Shown piece after piece: positions 8,748 to 18,265 of a DNA stretch of 32,444 nt. Position 1 is the first letter of the stretch; each line of letters begins with the position of its first letter. Origin of the DNA: Acetobacteraceae bacterium (GTDB lineage Bacteria; Pseudomonadota; Alphaproteobacteria; Acetobacterales; Acetobacteraceae). A program made the position numbers and the translations under genes. The notes under the pieces are model-generated. The model ran no database searches and was not told the origin of the DNA. It saw only the letters and a program-made list of their open reading frames with translations. The stretch spans positions 1 through 32,444 of the forward strand of contig PLXO01000334.1 in assembly GCA_003151425.1 (NCBI GenBank), given 5' to 3'.

Positions 8748-9998
8748 GTGGAACGGGTGTCGGCCGAGGCCACGGTTCTTGCGCTCTACAGGGAGCTTCT
8801 CGCGCGCGAGCCGCCCGAACCCGAGCGCGCGGGATGGATCGCGACCCTGCTGCACGGCGCGCGGCCCGATGAGGTCCGCGCCGCGATCACGCGATCGCCG
8901 GAATATACGGATCGGCGCCGGATTGTCGCCGAGCGGGACGCGATCGCGCGAACCGGCCTGTTCGACGCCGCCTGGTATCTGCTGAGATATCGGGACGTCG
9001 CCGACGCCGGCCAGGACCCGCTCGACCACTACGTCCGGTTTGGACGCGCGGAGGGCCGCGCCGCCAACGCCTATCTGGTTGATCATTGGTACCGCCAACG
9101 AACCGGCATTCCGCCCGAGGTCGATGTGCTGCTCGACTATGCCGACCGTGGCGAGGCAATCGGCCTGCCGCCGGGGCCGAGTTTCGATCCGGTGTGGTAT
9201 CGTGATGTCTATCAACTCGGCGCTGCGGTCTCGCCGTTGGCGCATTTCCTGGCGCACCGGGCGGCCGGGCGGTTCGCCCCCTGTCCGCAGCTATGGTCGG
9301 TGGCCAACGCACCGATCGATTTGACCGCGCCCCCCGGCAGCGATCCGTTCCTGCCCCATCTCGCGGCGGCCGAGGAGTTCGCCGCCAGCGCGGCCCCCGA
9401 TATGGCGGTTCTCGCCGCTTCCGGCCTGTTCGACGCGAACCACTACCTGGTGGCGAACCATGACGTGATCGACGCGGAGCTCGATCCGCTGTTTCACTTC
9501 TGTGTATTCGGCTGGAAGGAAGCACGCAATCCGAATGTGTATTTCGACACCAGGTGGTACACGGCGACCAATCCGGAGGTGACTCGCTTGCGGGTCAATC
9601 CCCTGGTGCACTATCTGCTTGTCGGCGAAAGGCATGATCGCCGGCCGATCGTGTATTTCGAGCCGGGCTGGTATCGTTCGAAATATGGTCTGGCGGATGG
9701 CGCATCATCGCTGGCGCATTTCCTGGCCAACCGGCATGGCCAGATTGTGTCGCCCAACTCATTGTTCGACCCGGCGTGGTTCGTGGTCCGGGCCGGGCGG
9801 CGGCTGCAGCGCCGGAACGATCCGTTCGCGCATTATCTGTTCGCCGGCACCTGGAGCGACCTGCAGCCTTCCGCCACGTTCGATGCGATAGCGTGGCGCA
9901 AGGTCAGTCGCGGGCGGCGCACCCGGCATTTCACTGGGCTGCTGCATCCCGACAAGGACAACCCGCTGGTGGACTACATGCTATCGACGTATCGGTAG
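8748..9998 (+). CDS. FDxxWY-repeat protein with N-terminal DUF4214-like segment
   Basis: A 416-residue protein with no recognisable enzyme domain. Residues about 8-45 (LYRELLAREPPEPERAGW, ending SPEY) resemble DUF4214, a module of surface and S-layer-type proteins. The rest is about eight degenerate repeats of roughly 35-50 residues, each beginning like FDxxWY and ending like DPLxHYLxxGxxExRxPN. Clear copies start near residues 68, 145, 224, 261, 296 and 334. Such units usually occur as short N-terminal leaders of glycosyltransferases, as in the GT2 protein encoded at 11336-13186; here they form nearly the whole protein. No signal peptide is seen. The GTG start follows the exporter gene by about 150 bases. 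Confidence 0.75.
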   Translation: MERVSAEATVLALYRELLAREPPEPERAGWIATLLHGARPDEVRAAITRSPEYTDRRRIVAERDAIARTGLFDAAWYLLRYRDVADAGQDPLDHYVRFGRAEGRAANAYLVDHWYRQRTGIPPEVDVLLDYADRGEAIGLPPGPSFDPVWYRDVYQLGAAVSPLAHFLAHRAAGRFAPCPQLWSVANAPIDLTAPPGSDPFLPHLAAAEEFAASAAPDMAVLAASGLFDANHYLVANHDVIDAELDPLFHFCVFGWKEARNPNVYFDTRWYTATNPEVTRLRVNPLVHYLLVGERHDRRPIVYFEPGWYRSKYGLADGASSLAHFLANRHGQIVSPNSLFDPAWFVVRAGRRLQRRNDPFAHYLFAGTWSDLQPSATFDAIAWRKVSRGRRTRHFTGLLHPDKDNPLVDYMLSTYR

Positions 9999-10003
9999 GC
10001 AAA

Positions 10004-10036
10004 CTTCTCCCCCTCCCTCAAGGGGAGGGGGAGAAG
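10004..10036. terminator. bidirectional terminator hairpin between convergent genes
   Basis: CTTCTCCCCCTCCC at 10004-10017 pairs perfectly with GGGAGGGGGAGAAG at 10023-10036, giving a 14-bp stem with a 5-base loop. It begins six bases after the repeat-protein stop codon. The TGA of the convergent GT4 gene lies in the loop (10018-10020), so the last codons of that gene are one arm. Confidence 0.75.
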
Positions 10037-11328
10037 CCAGATCGTTCCACCTCATCGCGATACAACCGCAGATACCCATCGGCCATCGACGCGCGCGAGG
10101 GCGGCGTTGGCAAGGCGTCATGCAGTCGTTGCCAAAGCCCATCCTCCGTGCACGCCCGACGCATGACCGCGGCGAGCGCCCCGGGGTCCCCCATCTCGAA
10201 CAGCAGACCATCCACCTCGTCCGTCACGCGTTCCGCCATCGCACCAACATTCGAGCAGATCACCGGCCGGCCGAACATCCATGCTTCCGAAATGACCAGG
10301 GCGAACGCCTCCCACCACGTTGACGGCACGATGCACCAGTCGATCCGGCCCATGCGCTGCTGCAACTGATCGACGTTGTATGATCCGTTGTGGGTCACCA
10401 GCCGCTCCGACGGAGCGAGCTTCTGCTCCTCGGCCAGAAACGCCTCGATCTCCAAGCGCACCGCATCCGAGGCGAATCGCATGTTGTCGCCGTTGATCTC
10501 GACGTGGAAATTTGTCACCCCATCCGCCCGCAGCAGGTTCACGGCGCGCAGCACGATATGCACGCCCTTGGTGTCGTGCAGCTGACCGAAGAATCCGAAG
10601 CGGCGCTTCGGTGCCGCGTCGTTCGCGCGCGCCGGCATCGTGGTATGGGAGCCCTCGGCGTAGGACCGTTGACCGTTCGCCACATGGAACATCCTGTCCC
10701 GCGCAAGGCCCCAGGTCACGTAGTGCTCGATCATGAACCGGCTGGGGCAGGTGAAGCGATCGACCCCCGCGAGATGACGCATGAACCACATCTTGCGCAG
10801 CAGGAAGTCTTCCGGAGGCCGATCGGGGAAGCACTGATGGCACCGCACCTGGCTGGCATGATCGCACAGCGACCCGTCGGTGCGTCGCACCATGTGTCCG
10901 TTGGCGGCGCAGATCGCCATGAATTCATGAAAGGTGAAGACGATCCGGCAGCTGGGCAATACGCGCCGGACGACGCTGATCAGGTCGATACCGAAGGTCA
11001 GGAAGTGATGGAAATGCACGACATCCGGGCGAATGGTCTGCAGGAACTCGATGAAGGATTCGATCAGCAGCGGCTCGCCGAGCTTGTGCCACCAATGATC
11101 GTAGTTCCGGCTAAGGAACAAGTACTCGTCGGCGCGGCCATCGAAGCCGGTGATGCGGGCGCCCGACTTGAACAGCGCCGGATAGCTCTCGTCCAGCGAG
11201 GCGAGCAGGAAGCATGCGACGTCCTCGCGTTCGCGCAATTCCTGGAATAGTTCGTAGGCCACCTGCTGCGCCCCGCCACGCACCAGTTCAGGATGGAACA
11301 GGCTGATCAGCAGGACCCTTAGCGGCAC
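10018..11328 (-). CDS. glycosyltransferase family 4
   Basis: A 436-residue GT-B retaining glycosyltransferase. The N-terminal domain begins RVLLISLFHPELVRGGAQQ, the usual Gly-rich acceptor-side loop, with VHFHHFLTFG and VFTFHEF following. The C-terminal domain has RFGFFGQLHDTKG near residue 250 and the nucleotide-sugar motif WWEAFALVISEAWMFGRPVI near residues 360-380, containing the conserved E-x7-E pattern. The frame is open up to 11460, but that would overlap the upstream gene by 125 bases with an Arg-rich tail; the GTG at 11328, seven bases after the upstream stop, gives the normal family N-terminus. It sits in one transcription unit with the GT2 gene and probably acts on the same glycan. 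Confidence 0.87.
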   Translation of the reverse strand: MPLRVLLISLFHPELVRGGAQQVAYELFQELREREDVACFLLASLDESYPALFKSGARITGFDGRADEYLFLSRNYDHWWHKLGEPLLIESFIEFLQTIRPDVVHFHHFLTFGIDLISVVRRVLPSCRIVFTFHEFMAICAANGHMVRRTDGSLCDHASQVRCHQCFPDRPPEDFLLRKMWFMRHLAGVDRFTCPSRFMIEHYVTWGLARDRMFHVANGQRSYAEGSHTTMPARANDAAPKRRFGFFGQLHDTKGVHIVLRAVNLLRADGVTNFHVEINGDNMRFASDAVRLEIEAFLAEEQKLAPSERLVTHNGSYNVDQLQQRMGRIDWCIVPSTWWEAFALVISEAWMFGRPVICSNVGAMAERVTDEVDGLLFEMGDPGALAAVMRRACTEDGLWQRLHDALPTPPSRASMADGYLRLYRDEVERSGFSPSP

Positions 11329-11335
11329 GGCGGAC

Positions 11336-13186
11336 TTACCGGGTGCGGCTTCTGGCGGGACCGGCCCGCGGCGATGACGATGCCCGTTTCGCACCGTGCG
11401 GCTTCGCCGGCATCGCAGGGCGCGCCGCGCGCGCGTTCCCAGGGGCGACCGCAAGGACATCCCCAGGGGCGTCCAGAGCGGCGTCCGCAGCGGCCTCCCC
11501 CGGGGTCATCGCGCTCGCGCCCAGCAGCCGGTGCTGCGGCGTCCGGCCGACCATGTCCGGAACGATCTTCGGGATCCAGGTGCGCGAGAAGTTCCAGCGA
11601 TTGACCAGCGATCCGCCCTCGTGCTGCGGCAGCCGACGCGAGCCCTTGCCTTCGAGGTGCAACATGCGGATGTCGTGCAGCCAGGCCGGTGTGCCCGCAT
11701 GCAGGCTCTTGAGGCACAGATCGGCGTCTTCGTAATGGCCGAAGATGTAGTCGTCGGTGAAGCCGCCCAGCTTTTCGTACCAGGCGCGGTCGATGGACAA
11801 GAATGCACCGGTGACGGCGGGCACCGGGCGGGACGCGACGTACTGGGTTGCCCAGGGCGGCGCGCCCTTGCCGTAGTGCTCCACCCTGACCATGGTCCGC
11901 CGCGTCGCGCCGCTGACGCCGGTGCGGAAGCCGGCATCGGCCTCGAAATACATGCCGCCGTGCATCAGTGAGCCGTCGTCGTAAAACAGCGAGCTGCCGA
12001 ACAGCCGCGTCTGCGCCTCCGGCAAACTGGCCAGGGCATCGAGATGCCGCCGCGCCCAGTCGGGATCGCAGGGGAAGACGTCGGGATTCAGGAACAACAG
12101 CCGCTCGCCGCGCGCGAACCGTGTCGCGATATTGTTGGCGGTGCCGAAACCTGCATTCCCCGGCAACACCACCAGGGTTTGCGCGAGGCCATAGATCATC
12201 TGCGCGATGCGGGCCTCGCGGCAGAGCTGCTCGAGCAGCTCTGGGCTGTTGACGACGTAGACGAATTCGTAGGCGGCGATGTCGCGTCCCTGCGCGTACG
12301 CGGCGCTCTGCAGCATGAAGTAGTCGCCGATGCCGTAGAGCGTCACGATGATCGACACCTTCGGGCGGCGCTGCGTCTGGCCGAAGCGCTCCACCAGCGC
12401 CTGTGACGCGAAGCCGCGGCTGATTGAGCGGCTGAAGCCAATCAGGGCGTCACCGGCGCCGTCATCGAGGCTGTTGAATGCCTCGATCGTTGGATTGCCC
12501 CAGTACTCGCAGGCGACGAGGTAGCGCATCGCCGTATCGCGCAGCTCGGTGTCGGGAACCACACCAAGTGTGCGGTTCATCTCGACGACGGCACCATTGC
12601 TATAGCACAGCTCGAGCGCGCACTGCGCCCCACGCGCCAAATGCCGCGAACCCGTCAGGTCGTCGGCGCCGGCGAAGGCCCAGAAGCCGTGCTGGTAGCA
12701 GCCGGTAAAGCGCAGCGACACCTCGACGTCGCGCCGTCGCAGGCGCGGGAAAACGGTCCAGGAATGGCGCGCCCCGTCGCCGATCCGCAAGGTCATCGCG
12801 ACCAGCGGATTATGCCGATCATCGGTCCAGCCGACGATGAAGACCGCGCCCGACTCGGAGACGATCAGGGCATCGACGCTCATCGCTGGCGCCTGCGCCG
12901 GCCCGGAGGAGGCACCGAACTCGGCCAGGGCCCTAAGCTGCGCGCTGATGTTCTGGCGATACTGCGGCAGCTCCAGACGCCGTTCCGACTTGCCGGCGAG
13001 CACGTAGTGGGCGAGGCCCGATTTCAGCACACCGCGCTGCACCGCGTCGGCGACATCAGGGTAGGTGCGCAGATAGGCCGCCTCGTCGAAATCGGGATCG
13101 ATCTGATCGTGCAGCGCGTCGGCGAACTCGGTCGCCAGCTTCTGCTCACTGGGCTGGCGGGGCAAAAACGTGCTGATGTCTGGCAT
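11336..13186 (-). CDS. glycosyltransferase family 2 with N-terminal FDxxxY repeat
   Basis: A 616-residue protein. Residues about 30-75 are one FDxxxYLxxYPDVADA...HYVLAGKSERR unit of the type repeated in the protein encoded at 8748-9998. After a linker domain, the GT-A catalytic domain runs from about 275 (KVSIIVTLYG) to about 560. NAGFGTANNIA and LLFLNPDVFP near residue 370 give the metal/nucleotide-sugar site, and FGHYEDADLCLK near 465 supplies the ED motif with the probable catalytic base. Lengthy Ala/Pro/Arg-rich tail. Cytoplasmic, likely building a surface polysaccharide or protein glycan. It is the first gene of a two-gene unit with the GT4. Confidence 0.87.
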   Translation of the reverse strand: MPDISTFLPRQPSEQKLATEFADALHDQIDPDFDEAAYLRTYPDVADAVQRGVLKSGLAHYVLAGKSERRLELPQYRQNISAQLRALAEFGASSGPAQAPAMSVDALIVSESGAVFIVGWTDDRHNPLVAMTLRIGDGARHSWTVFPRLRRRDVEVSLRFTGCYQHGFWAFAGADDLTGSRHLARGAQCALELCYSNGAVVEMNRTLGVVPDTELRDTAMRYLVACEYWGNPTIEAFNSLDDGAGDALIGFSRSISRGFASQALVERFGQTQRRPKVSIIVTLYGIGDYFMLQSAAYAQGRDIAAYEFVYVVNSPELLEQLCREARIAQMIYGLAQTLVVLPGNAGFGTANNIATRFARGERLLFLNPDVFPCDPDWARRHLDALASLPEAQTRLFGSSLFYDDGSLMHGGMYFEADAGFRTGVSGATRRTMVRVEHYGKGAPPWATQYVASRPVPAVTGAFLSIDRAWYEKLGGFTDDYIFGHYEDADLCLKSLHAGTPAWLHDIRMLHLEGKGSRRLPQHEGGSLVNRWNFSRTWIPKIVPDMVGRTPQHRLLGASAMTPGEAAADAALDAPGDVLAVAPGNARAARPAMPAKPHGAKRASSSPRAGPARSRTR

Positions 13187-13716
13187 GCCGTCGGCGATCT
13201 CAATCGCTGCTGCTTGTGTCGTTCGCCCGCGCCGGCCCCGGACGCACCGGCTGCCACGTCAGCCACGCCTGCCGGGATTGCGCGTCACGGAGTGTCATTT
13301 GTCATCCAGCCGTCAGCGGTTTCCGCCCGTAAGCTCGCGCGGCGCGCCTGGCCCATCCGGACGCAGGTATTACTAGCTCGAATCGCGCATCCCGGTAAAG
13401 CGCCCAGCCGGCGGCGAAACCCGATAGTGTCACGACCGAATGACGATGTGGCAAACTTGGCGGAATTGCGCTTCGGACTGATCCCGTCTCTTGCCAGGCG
13501 ACATACCCGAAGGTTCGTTGGCCGCGGGACAAGTTTGAATCTCGCACCATGTTTGTCATGTTATCATAGGTTTGCGATTTCTTTTGAGGAGAGCCGGGCG
13601 CGCGCAAGCGGTCTGCGTCCAGCAACGGGCAGGATGCTAACGTCGCCGACGCAGGCTCGACATCCCGGCATGTAACGCCGGCATCGCGTCTCACTCGCAG
13701 GCACACTCAGGTTCTG

Positions 13717-14043
13717 TCAGCCGGCCAGGACGCGTCCCGACCCGGCGAACCGGTCGGTATCGTGCGGGCCGTGACCGCCATCCGTCGAGACGTCGTACTG
13801 TCGGCTCAGGCGGCAGCCTGCACCTGCGCGAAACGTCCGACCAACGCCCGCGCTGCCGCCAACCACCACGGTCTTATTGTACAAATCGGCGCCGTTGCCG
13901 TTATTTGTGTAGCTCGCGCTGCCGCCTGGTCCGCCCGGTGTGCCCGACCCGCCCGAGTATGCGCCGTCGATCGGGGCCGCGCCGAGGGCGCCTTTGACGT
14001 ACTTGTACAAAGAAACCTCCACTGGAGCGGCACGGCCGGCCAC
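13717..14043 (-). pseudogene. possible Gly/Ser-rich gene remnant
   Basis: A 108-residue open frame whose middle (residues about 9-65) is coding-like: YKYVKGALGAAPIDG, then a GGSGTPGGPGG stretch, NNGNGADLYNKTVVVGG. The Gly/Ser/Asn composition resembles a piece of a secreted or surface repeat protein. The ends look random, no ribosome-binding site is visible and the length fits no family I know. It may be a decayed fragment or a chance frame. Confidence 0.25.
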
Positions 14044-14143
14044 CCCGGGTGGGTGGCAAGTCGCGCGTTGAGGGGTCGGAAGGCGGCCACGGCACGGTGA
14101 CGCGTCGATCCGGCGGGCGCGGTTACGGGCAATGTTTCAAATG

Positions 14144-14189
14144 CAACTTTGAGTTGAGTATACAAAGAGGTTAGTCGCCTATTTGGCGA
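14144..14189 (+). promoter_or_regulatory. candidate putA operator region
   Basis: Two short inverted repeats sit in the AT-richer block 100-145 bases before the putA start: CAACT-TTG-AGTTG at 14144-14156 and TCGCC-TATTT-GGCGA at 14175-14189. In alphaproteobacteria putA is commonly controlled by an Lrp-type activator, which binds AT-rich inverted repeats; assignment to such a regulator is inference only. Confidence 0.25.
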
Positions 14190-14288
14190 TCTGTTCTGAT
14201 GGATGTTTTATGACCGTCTCTTCGATGCCGGGAAACGCGCGAAATTGCTCCAGTCGGTGAGCAGGCATCGCGGTGGAGCTTTTGAACT

Positions 14289-17200
14289 GTGGTATTTCGC
14301 GGCCACCTCGACCTCCGTCCTGCCGGTGATGCCGTGACAAACGCTAACCTTATTGAGACCCGTGCGGCGATCATCCGTGCCGATCGCACGCCCGAACCGG
14401 TGTGCGTGCCGAAGTTGATCGCGGCGGCACGCCTGCCGGAGGCACTGGCACCCCAGGTCCAGACGCTGGCCGCGCGCCTGGTGCGCCAGCTCCGCGCCGA
14501 ACGCACGCGGTCGTCCGGCGTGGATGCGCTGATGCGCGAATTCTCCCTCTCCAGCCAGGAGGGTGTGGCCCTGATGTGCCTGGCCGAGGCCCTGCTGCGC
14601 ATTCCCGACCGCGCCAACCGCGACCGGCTGATCCGCGACAAGCTCGGCGGCGCCGATTGGCGGGCGCATGTCGGTTCGGGCCGGTCGTTGTTCGTCAACG
14701 CCGCGAGCTGGGGGCTGGTGATCACCGGAAAGCTGGTCGCCACCAGCAGCGAGCAGGGGCTCTCGGCCGCCATGGGCCGCCTGCTGGCGCGCGGTGGGGA
14801 GCCGCTGATCCGCGCGGGGCTCGATCTGGCGATGCGCCTGCTCGGCCGGCAGTTCGTGCTCGGGCAGACCATCGCCGAGGCGCTGGAACACGCCAGGCCG
14901 CTCGAGGCCAAGGGCTTCAGCTATTCCTACGACATGCTCGGCGAGGCGGCGATGACGGCGGCCGATGCCGCGCACTACGCGGACCAGTACCGCCAGGCGA
15001 TCGGCGCCATCGGGGCGGCCAATCGCGGCCGCGGCTTGCATGCGGGCGCCGGCATCTCGATAAAACTGTCGGCGCTGCATCCGCGCTACACCTACGCCCA
15101 GCCGCGCCGCCTGACGCACGAGCTGCTGCCGCTGCTGCGCAACCTCGTGGAGCTGGCGCGGGCGCACGCGATCGGCCTGAACATCGATGCCGAGGAAGCT
15201 GACCGCCTGGAACCTTCGCTCGATCTGCTCGACGTGCTGGCGAGCGATCCCACGCTGGGCGACTGGCAGGGGCTCGGCTTCGTGGTGCAGGCCTACCAGA
15301 AGCGCGCCTCGGCGGTGGTGGCGCACGTGATCGCCCTGGCGCGGCGGCACCGCAAGCGGCTGATGGTGCGCCTGGTGAAAGGCGCCTACTGGGACAGCGA
15401 GATCAAGCTCGCCCAGGTGGAGGGGCTCGCCGGCTATCCGGTGTTCACGTGCAAGTCCTACACCGATGTGTCCTACCTCGCCTGCGCGAAGCTTCTGCTG
15501 GCCGCCCGCGACGCTGTGTTCCCGCAATTCGCCACCCACAACGCGCAGACGGTGAGTGCGGTCCACCACCTCGCCGGTGCCGATTTCCGGCCTGGCGACT
15601 GGGAGTTTCAGTGCCTGCACGGCATGGGCGAGACGCTCTACGAGCAGGTGGTCGGCCGGGCAAAACTCGATCGTCCATGCCGCATCTACGCGCCGGTGGG
15701 CAGCCACGAGACGCTGCTGGCCTATCTCGTGCGCCGGCTGCTGGAGAACGGGGCCAACAGTTCCTTCGTGCACCAGTTGGTGGACGACGCCGTGCCGGTC
15801 GCCTCCCTGGCCGCCGATCCGGTGGCGGAGGCCGCGCGCCACGGTGGTGCGCCACATCCGAAAGTCGTGCTGCCGGAGGCGCTGTTCGGCACCGAACGGG
15901 TGAATTCCGCCGGCTACGACCTGGCCTCGCCACCGGCCCGCCGCGCGCTGGAGGATGCCATTGCCGCCAGCCGCACACAGGACTTTCACGCGGGTGACGT
16001 CGGCCGCGCGCAGGACGTCCGCGCCGGCGACGCCGGCGCCTGCCCACCGCGGAAGGTGTGCAACCCGGCGGATCGGCGCGATGTCGTGGGCCACGTGCAG
16101 GACGCGTCGCCCGGTTCGGTGTCGGGCGCGATGGCCATCGCGGAAGCGGCCGGGGCCGGCTGGGCGCGGGTGCCGGTGGCTGACCGCGCCGCCGTGCTGG
16201 ATCGCGCGGCGGCGCTGTTCGAGGGCGCGCGCGACACACTCGTGCCACTGGCCGTGCGCGAAGCCGGCAAGACCATGGCCAACGCCATCGGCGAGCTGCG
16301 CGAGGCGGTGGACTTTCTCCGCTATTACGCCGCCCGTGCGCGCGCCGATCTGGCCGGCCAGCCGCATACCCCGCTCGGCCCTGTCGTGTGCATCAGCCCG
16401 TGGAATTTTCCCCTCGCCATCTTCACCGGCCAGGTCTCCGCCGCCCTGGTCGTCGGCAATACGGTGCTCGCCAAGCCGGCTGAGCAGACCCCGCTGATCG
16501 CCGCTCAGGCGGTGCGGCTGCTGCACGCGGCCGGCATCCCGGCCGAGGTCCTGCAACTGCTGCCCGGCGACGGGGCCACCATCGGCGCCGGGCTGGTAGC
16601 GGACCCACGCTGCCGGGGCGTGCTGTTCACCGGCTCCACCGAGGTCGCACGCGCCATCCAGCGCAGCCTGGCCATGCGTGGCGATACGCCGCTGATCGCC
16701 GAGACCGGCGGCCAGAACGCCATGATCGTGGATTCCTCGGCCCTGCCGGAGCAGGTGGTGACGGACGTGCTGGCCTCCGCCTTCGACTCCGCGGGCCAGC
16801 GCTGTTCAGCCCTGCGCGTGCTGTGCCTGCAGCGCGAGATCGCCGACCGCGTGCTGACCATGCTGCAAGGTGCCATGGCCGAGCTGATCGTGGGCGACCC
16901 CGCCAGAATCGAGACCGATATCGGCCCGGTCATCGACGCCGAGGCCGAGCGTGGATTGCGTGCCTATCTCGCGCACCATCGTATTCGCCTCGCTGCGGAA
17001 CTCGGTGCGGCCTGCGCGCACGGCAGCTTCGTGCCGCCCAGCCTGATCGAGATCGGATCGGTCGCCGAGCTCGGCCGCGAGGTGTTCGGGCCGGTGCTGC
17101 ACGTGCTGACCTTCGAACGGGACCAGCTCGGCGCACTGGTCGAGGCGTTGAACGCGACCGGCTACGGGCTGACGCTCGGCGTGCATTCGCGCATCGACGA

Positions 17201-17957
17201 AACGATCGATTACGTCGTGGACCATGCGCGTGTCGGCAATGTGTATGTCAACCGCAACATCGTCGGTGCCGTCGTGGGCGTCCAGCCGTTCGGCGGGGAG
17301 GGGCTATCGGGCACGGGCCCGAAGGCCGGCGGGCCGCTCTATCTGCACCGCCTGCTGCGCCATGGCCCGCTGCCGGCGCTGTCCGGCGCGCGCGACGAGG
17401 CCTGCCTGGGTCCGTTCGATGCGTTGCGTGCCTGGGTCGCCTCCGGCGCCGGGAACCTGCTGGAGGCGTCGGACTGCGCGGCACTGGCGCAGTGGCTTCA
17501 GGAGCTGCGGGCCGCCTCCCCGCTGCCGGTCACGCTGTCCCTGCCCGGCCCGGTCGGCGAGGCGAACACCCTGCACTTCGCCGGGCGAGGACCGGTGCTC
17601 AGCCTCGCCGGGGAGGTGGCGGACCTGCTGCGCGGACTCGGGATGGCGATGGCGACGGGGAACCCACTGATCGCGGCCGACGGGCCTGCGGCACAGACGC
17701 TGACGACCGCCCTGCTGGGGGTGCTACAGCGCCATATGACACTTGTCGCGCGCTGGCAGGAGGCCGACTGCGCCGCCGTGCTCGTCGCACCTTCCGCGGC
17801 GTCTGCCGTGCGCCAACACATTGCCGGGCGCGACGGCAAGCTGATCCCCGTGATCGAGGCGCTCGATGCGGCCGCGTTGCTGCGATTGGTGGTGGAGCGC
17901 ACGATATCGGTCAACGAGGCAGCCGCCGGCGGGAACGCGGCGCTCATGACGATCTGA
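14289..17957 (+). CDS. putA: bifunctional proline dehydrogenase / P5C dehydrogenase PutA
   Basis: A 1222-residue enzyme oxidising L-proline to glutamate through pyrroline-5-carboxylate channelled between two active sites. The FAD-dependent proline dehydrogenase barrel lies at about 190-480 ([34 protein letters not shown], then [16 protein letters not shown]). The NAD-dependent aldehyde dehydrogenase is at about 600-1025, with SPWNFP near 704, Glu in ETGGQN near 805 and catalytic Cys839 in GQRCSALR. There is no N-terminal ribbon-helix-helix domain, so it is not its own repressor; the extra 200 C-terminal residues fit the type-B architecture. The start could instead be the GTG at 14334. The linker around residue 560-580 carries an 11-residue tandem duplication. 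Confidence 0.96.
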   Translation: MVFRGHLDLRPAGDAVTNANLIETRAAIIRADRTPEPVCVPKLIAAARLPEALAPQVQTLAARLVRQLRAERTRSSGVDALMREFSLSSQEGVALMCLAEALLRIPDRANRDRLIRDKLGGADWRAHVGSGRSLFVNAASWGLVITGKLVATSSEQGLSAAMGRLLARGGEPLIRAGLDLAMRLLGRQFVLGQTIAEALEHARPLEAKGFSYSYDMLGEAAMTAADAAHYADQYRQAIGAIGAANRGRGLHAGAGISIKLSALHPRYTYAQPRRLTHELLPLLRNLVELARAHAIGLNIDAEEADRLEPSLDLLDVLASDPTLGDWQGLGFVVQAYQKRASAVVAHVIALARRHRKRLMVRLVKGAYWDSEIKLAQVEGLAGYPVFTCKSYTDVSYLACAKLLLAARDAVFPQFATHNAQTVSAVHHLAGADFRPGDWEFQCLHGMGETLYEQVVGRAKLDRPCRIYAPVGSHETLLAYLVRRLLENGANSSFVHQLVDDAVPVASLAADPVAEAARHGGAPHPKVVLPEALFGTERVNSAGYDLASPPARRALEDAIAASRTQDFHAGDVGRAQDVRAGDAGACPPRKVCNPADRRDVVGHVQDASPGSVSGAMAIAEAAGAGWARVPVADRAAVLDRAAALFEGARDTLVPLAVREAGKTMANAIGELREAVDFLRYYAARARADLAGQPHTPLGPVVCISPWNFPLAIFTGQVSAALVVGNTVLAKPAEQTPLIAAQAVRLLHAAGIPAEVLQLLPGDGATIGAGLVADPRCRGVLFTGSTEVARAIQRSLAMRGDTPLIAETGGQNAMIVDSSALPEQVVTDVLASAFDSAGQRCSALRVLCLQREIADRVLTMLQGAMAELIVGDPARIETDIGPVIDAEAERGLRAYLAHHRIRLAAELGAACAHGSFVPPSLIEIGSVAELGREVFGPVLHVLTFERDQLGALVEALNATGYGLTLGVHSRIDETIDYVVDHARVGNVYVNRNIVGAVVGVQPFGGEGLSGTGPKAGGPLYLHRLLRHGPLPALSGARDEACLGPFDALRAWVASGAGNLLEASDCAALAQWLQELRAASPLPVTLSLPGPVGEANTLHFAGRGPVLSLAGEVADLLRGLGMAMATGNPLIAADGPAAQTLTTALLGVLQRHMTLVARWQEADCAAVLVAPSAASAVRQHIAGRDGKLIPVIEALDAAALLRLVVERTISVNEAAAGGNAALMTI

Positions 17958-18265
17958 CAATAGGACGCCGGGTTGATGCGTCGCCGATCCGATCGGCCCG
18001 CCGGTCTCGCGGTGCATCGGCCTCCAACTGGGTCCCATCGCAGATGCAGGCGCGAACGTTGAATTGGCGCGGAAATCGGTTGGCTTGCTTGGGTCATGAT
18101 CCGCGCCGATCAGGACCCAGTAATACCGGCGACCCTAAAGATTGACCCACTGCTGCTGCACGCCCGTCATGCCGGGGTGGGTATCGCCGAAGAGTCGATC
18201 ATTTGGGCCGCTGGTATAAAAGCTTCCGTTTGCCGAGCAGATTCATCGCTCGCCCAGTTTTCGGA
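17958..18265. other. intergenic region between convergent putA and the peptide-uptake operon
   Basis: About 308 bases between two stop codons. I see no gene and no strong terminator; only a weak ACCCAC...GTGGGT inverted repeat at 18145-18182 is present. Confidence 0.5.

Larger units (their letters stand above)
13187..14288. other. 1.1-kb intergenic region between GT2 and putA
   Basis: No convincing gene. It must hold the promoters of the divergent GT2 gene and putA. Two less GC-rich blocks stand out, at about 13530-13590 and 14135-14220. A minus-strand frame at 13717-14043 (Gly/Ser-rich, described separately) is the only coding-like signal. The AT-richer block before putA contains two short inverted repeats, CAACT/AGTTG at 14144-14156 and TCGCC/GGCGA at 14175-14189. 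Confidence 0.5.

Noticed and set aside
11329..11460. Upstream extension of the GT4 protein overlapping the GT2 gene
   Set aside because: The extra residues are Arg-rich shadow sequence, and the GTG at 11328 gives the expected family N-terminus.
14208..16556. A 782-residue open frame on the minus strand
   Set aside because: Shadow of putA; the product is His/Arg/Gln-rich with no family features, as usual opposite GC3-rich genes.
18145..18182. Terminator between putA and the peptide operon
   Set aside because: Only a 6-bp interrupted inverted repeat with a long loop and no T tract.
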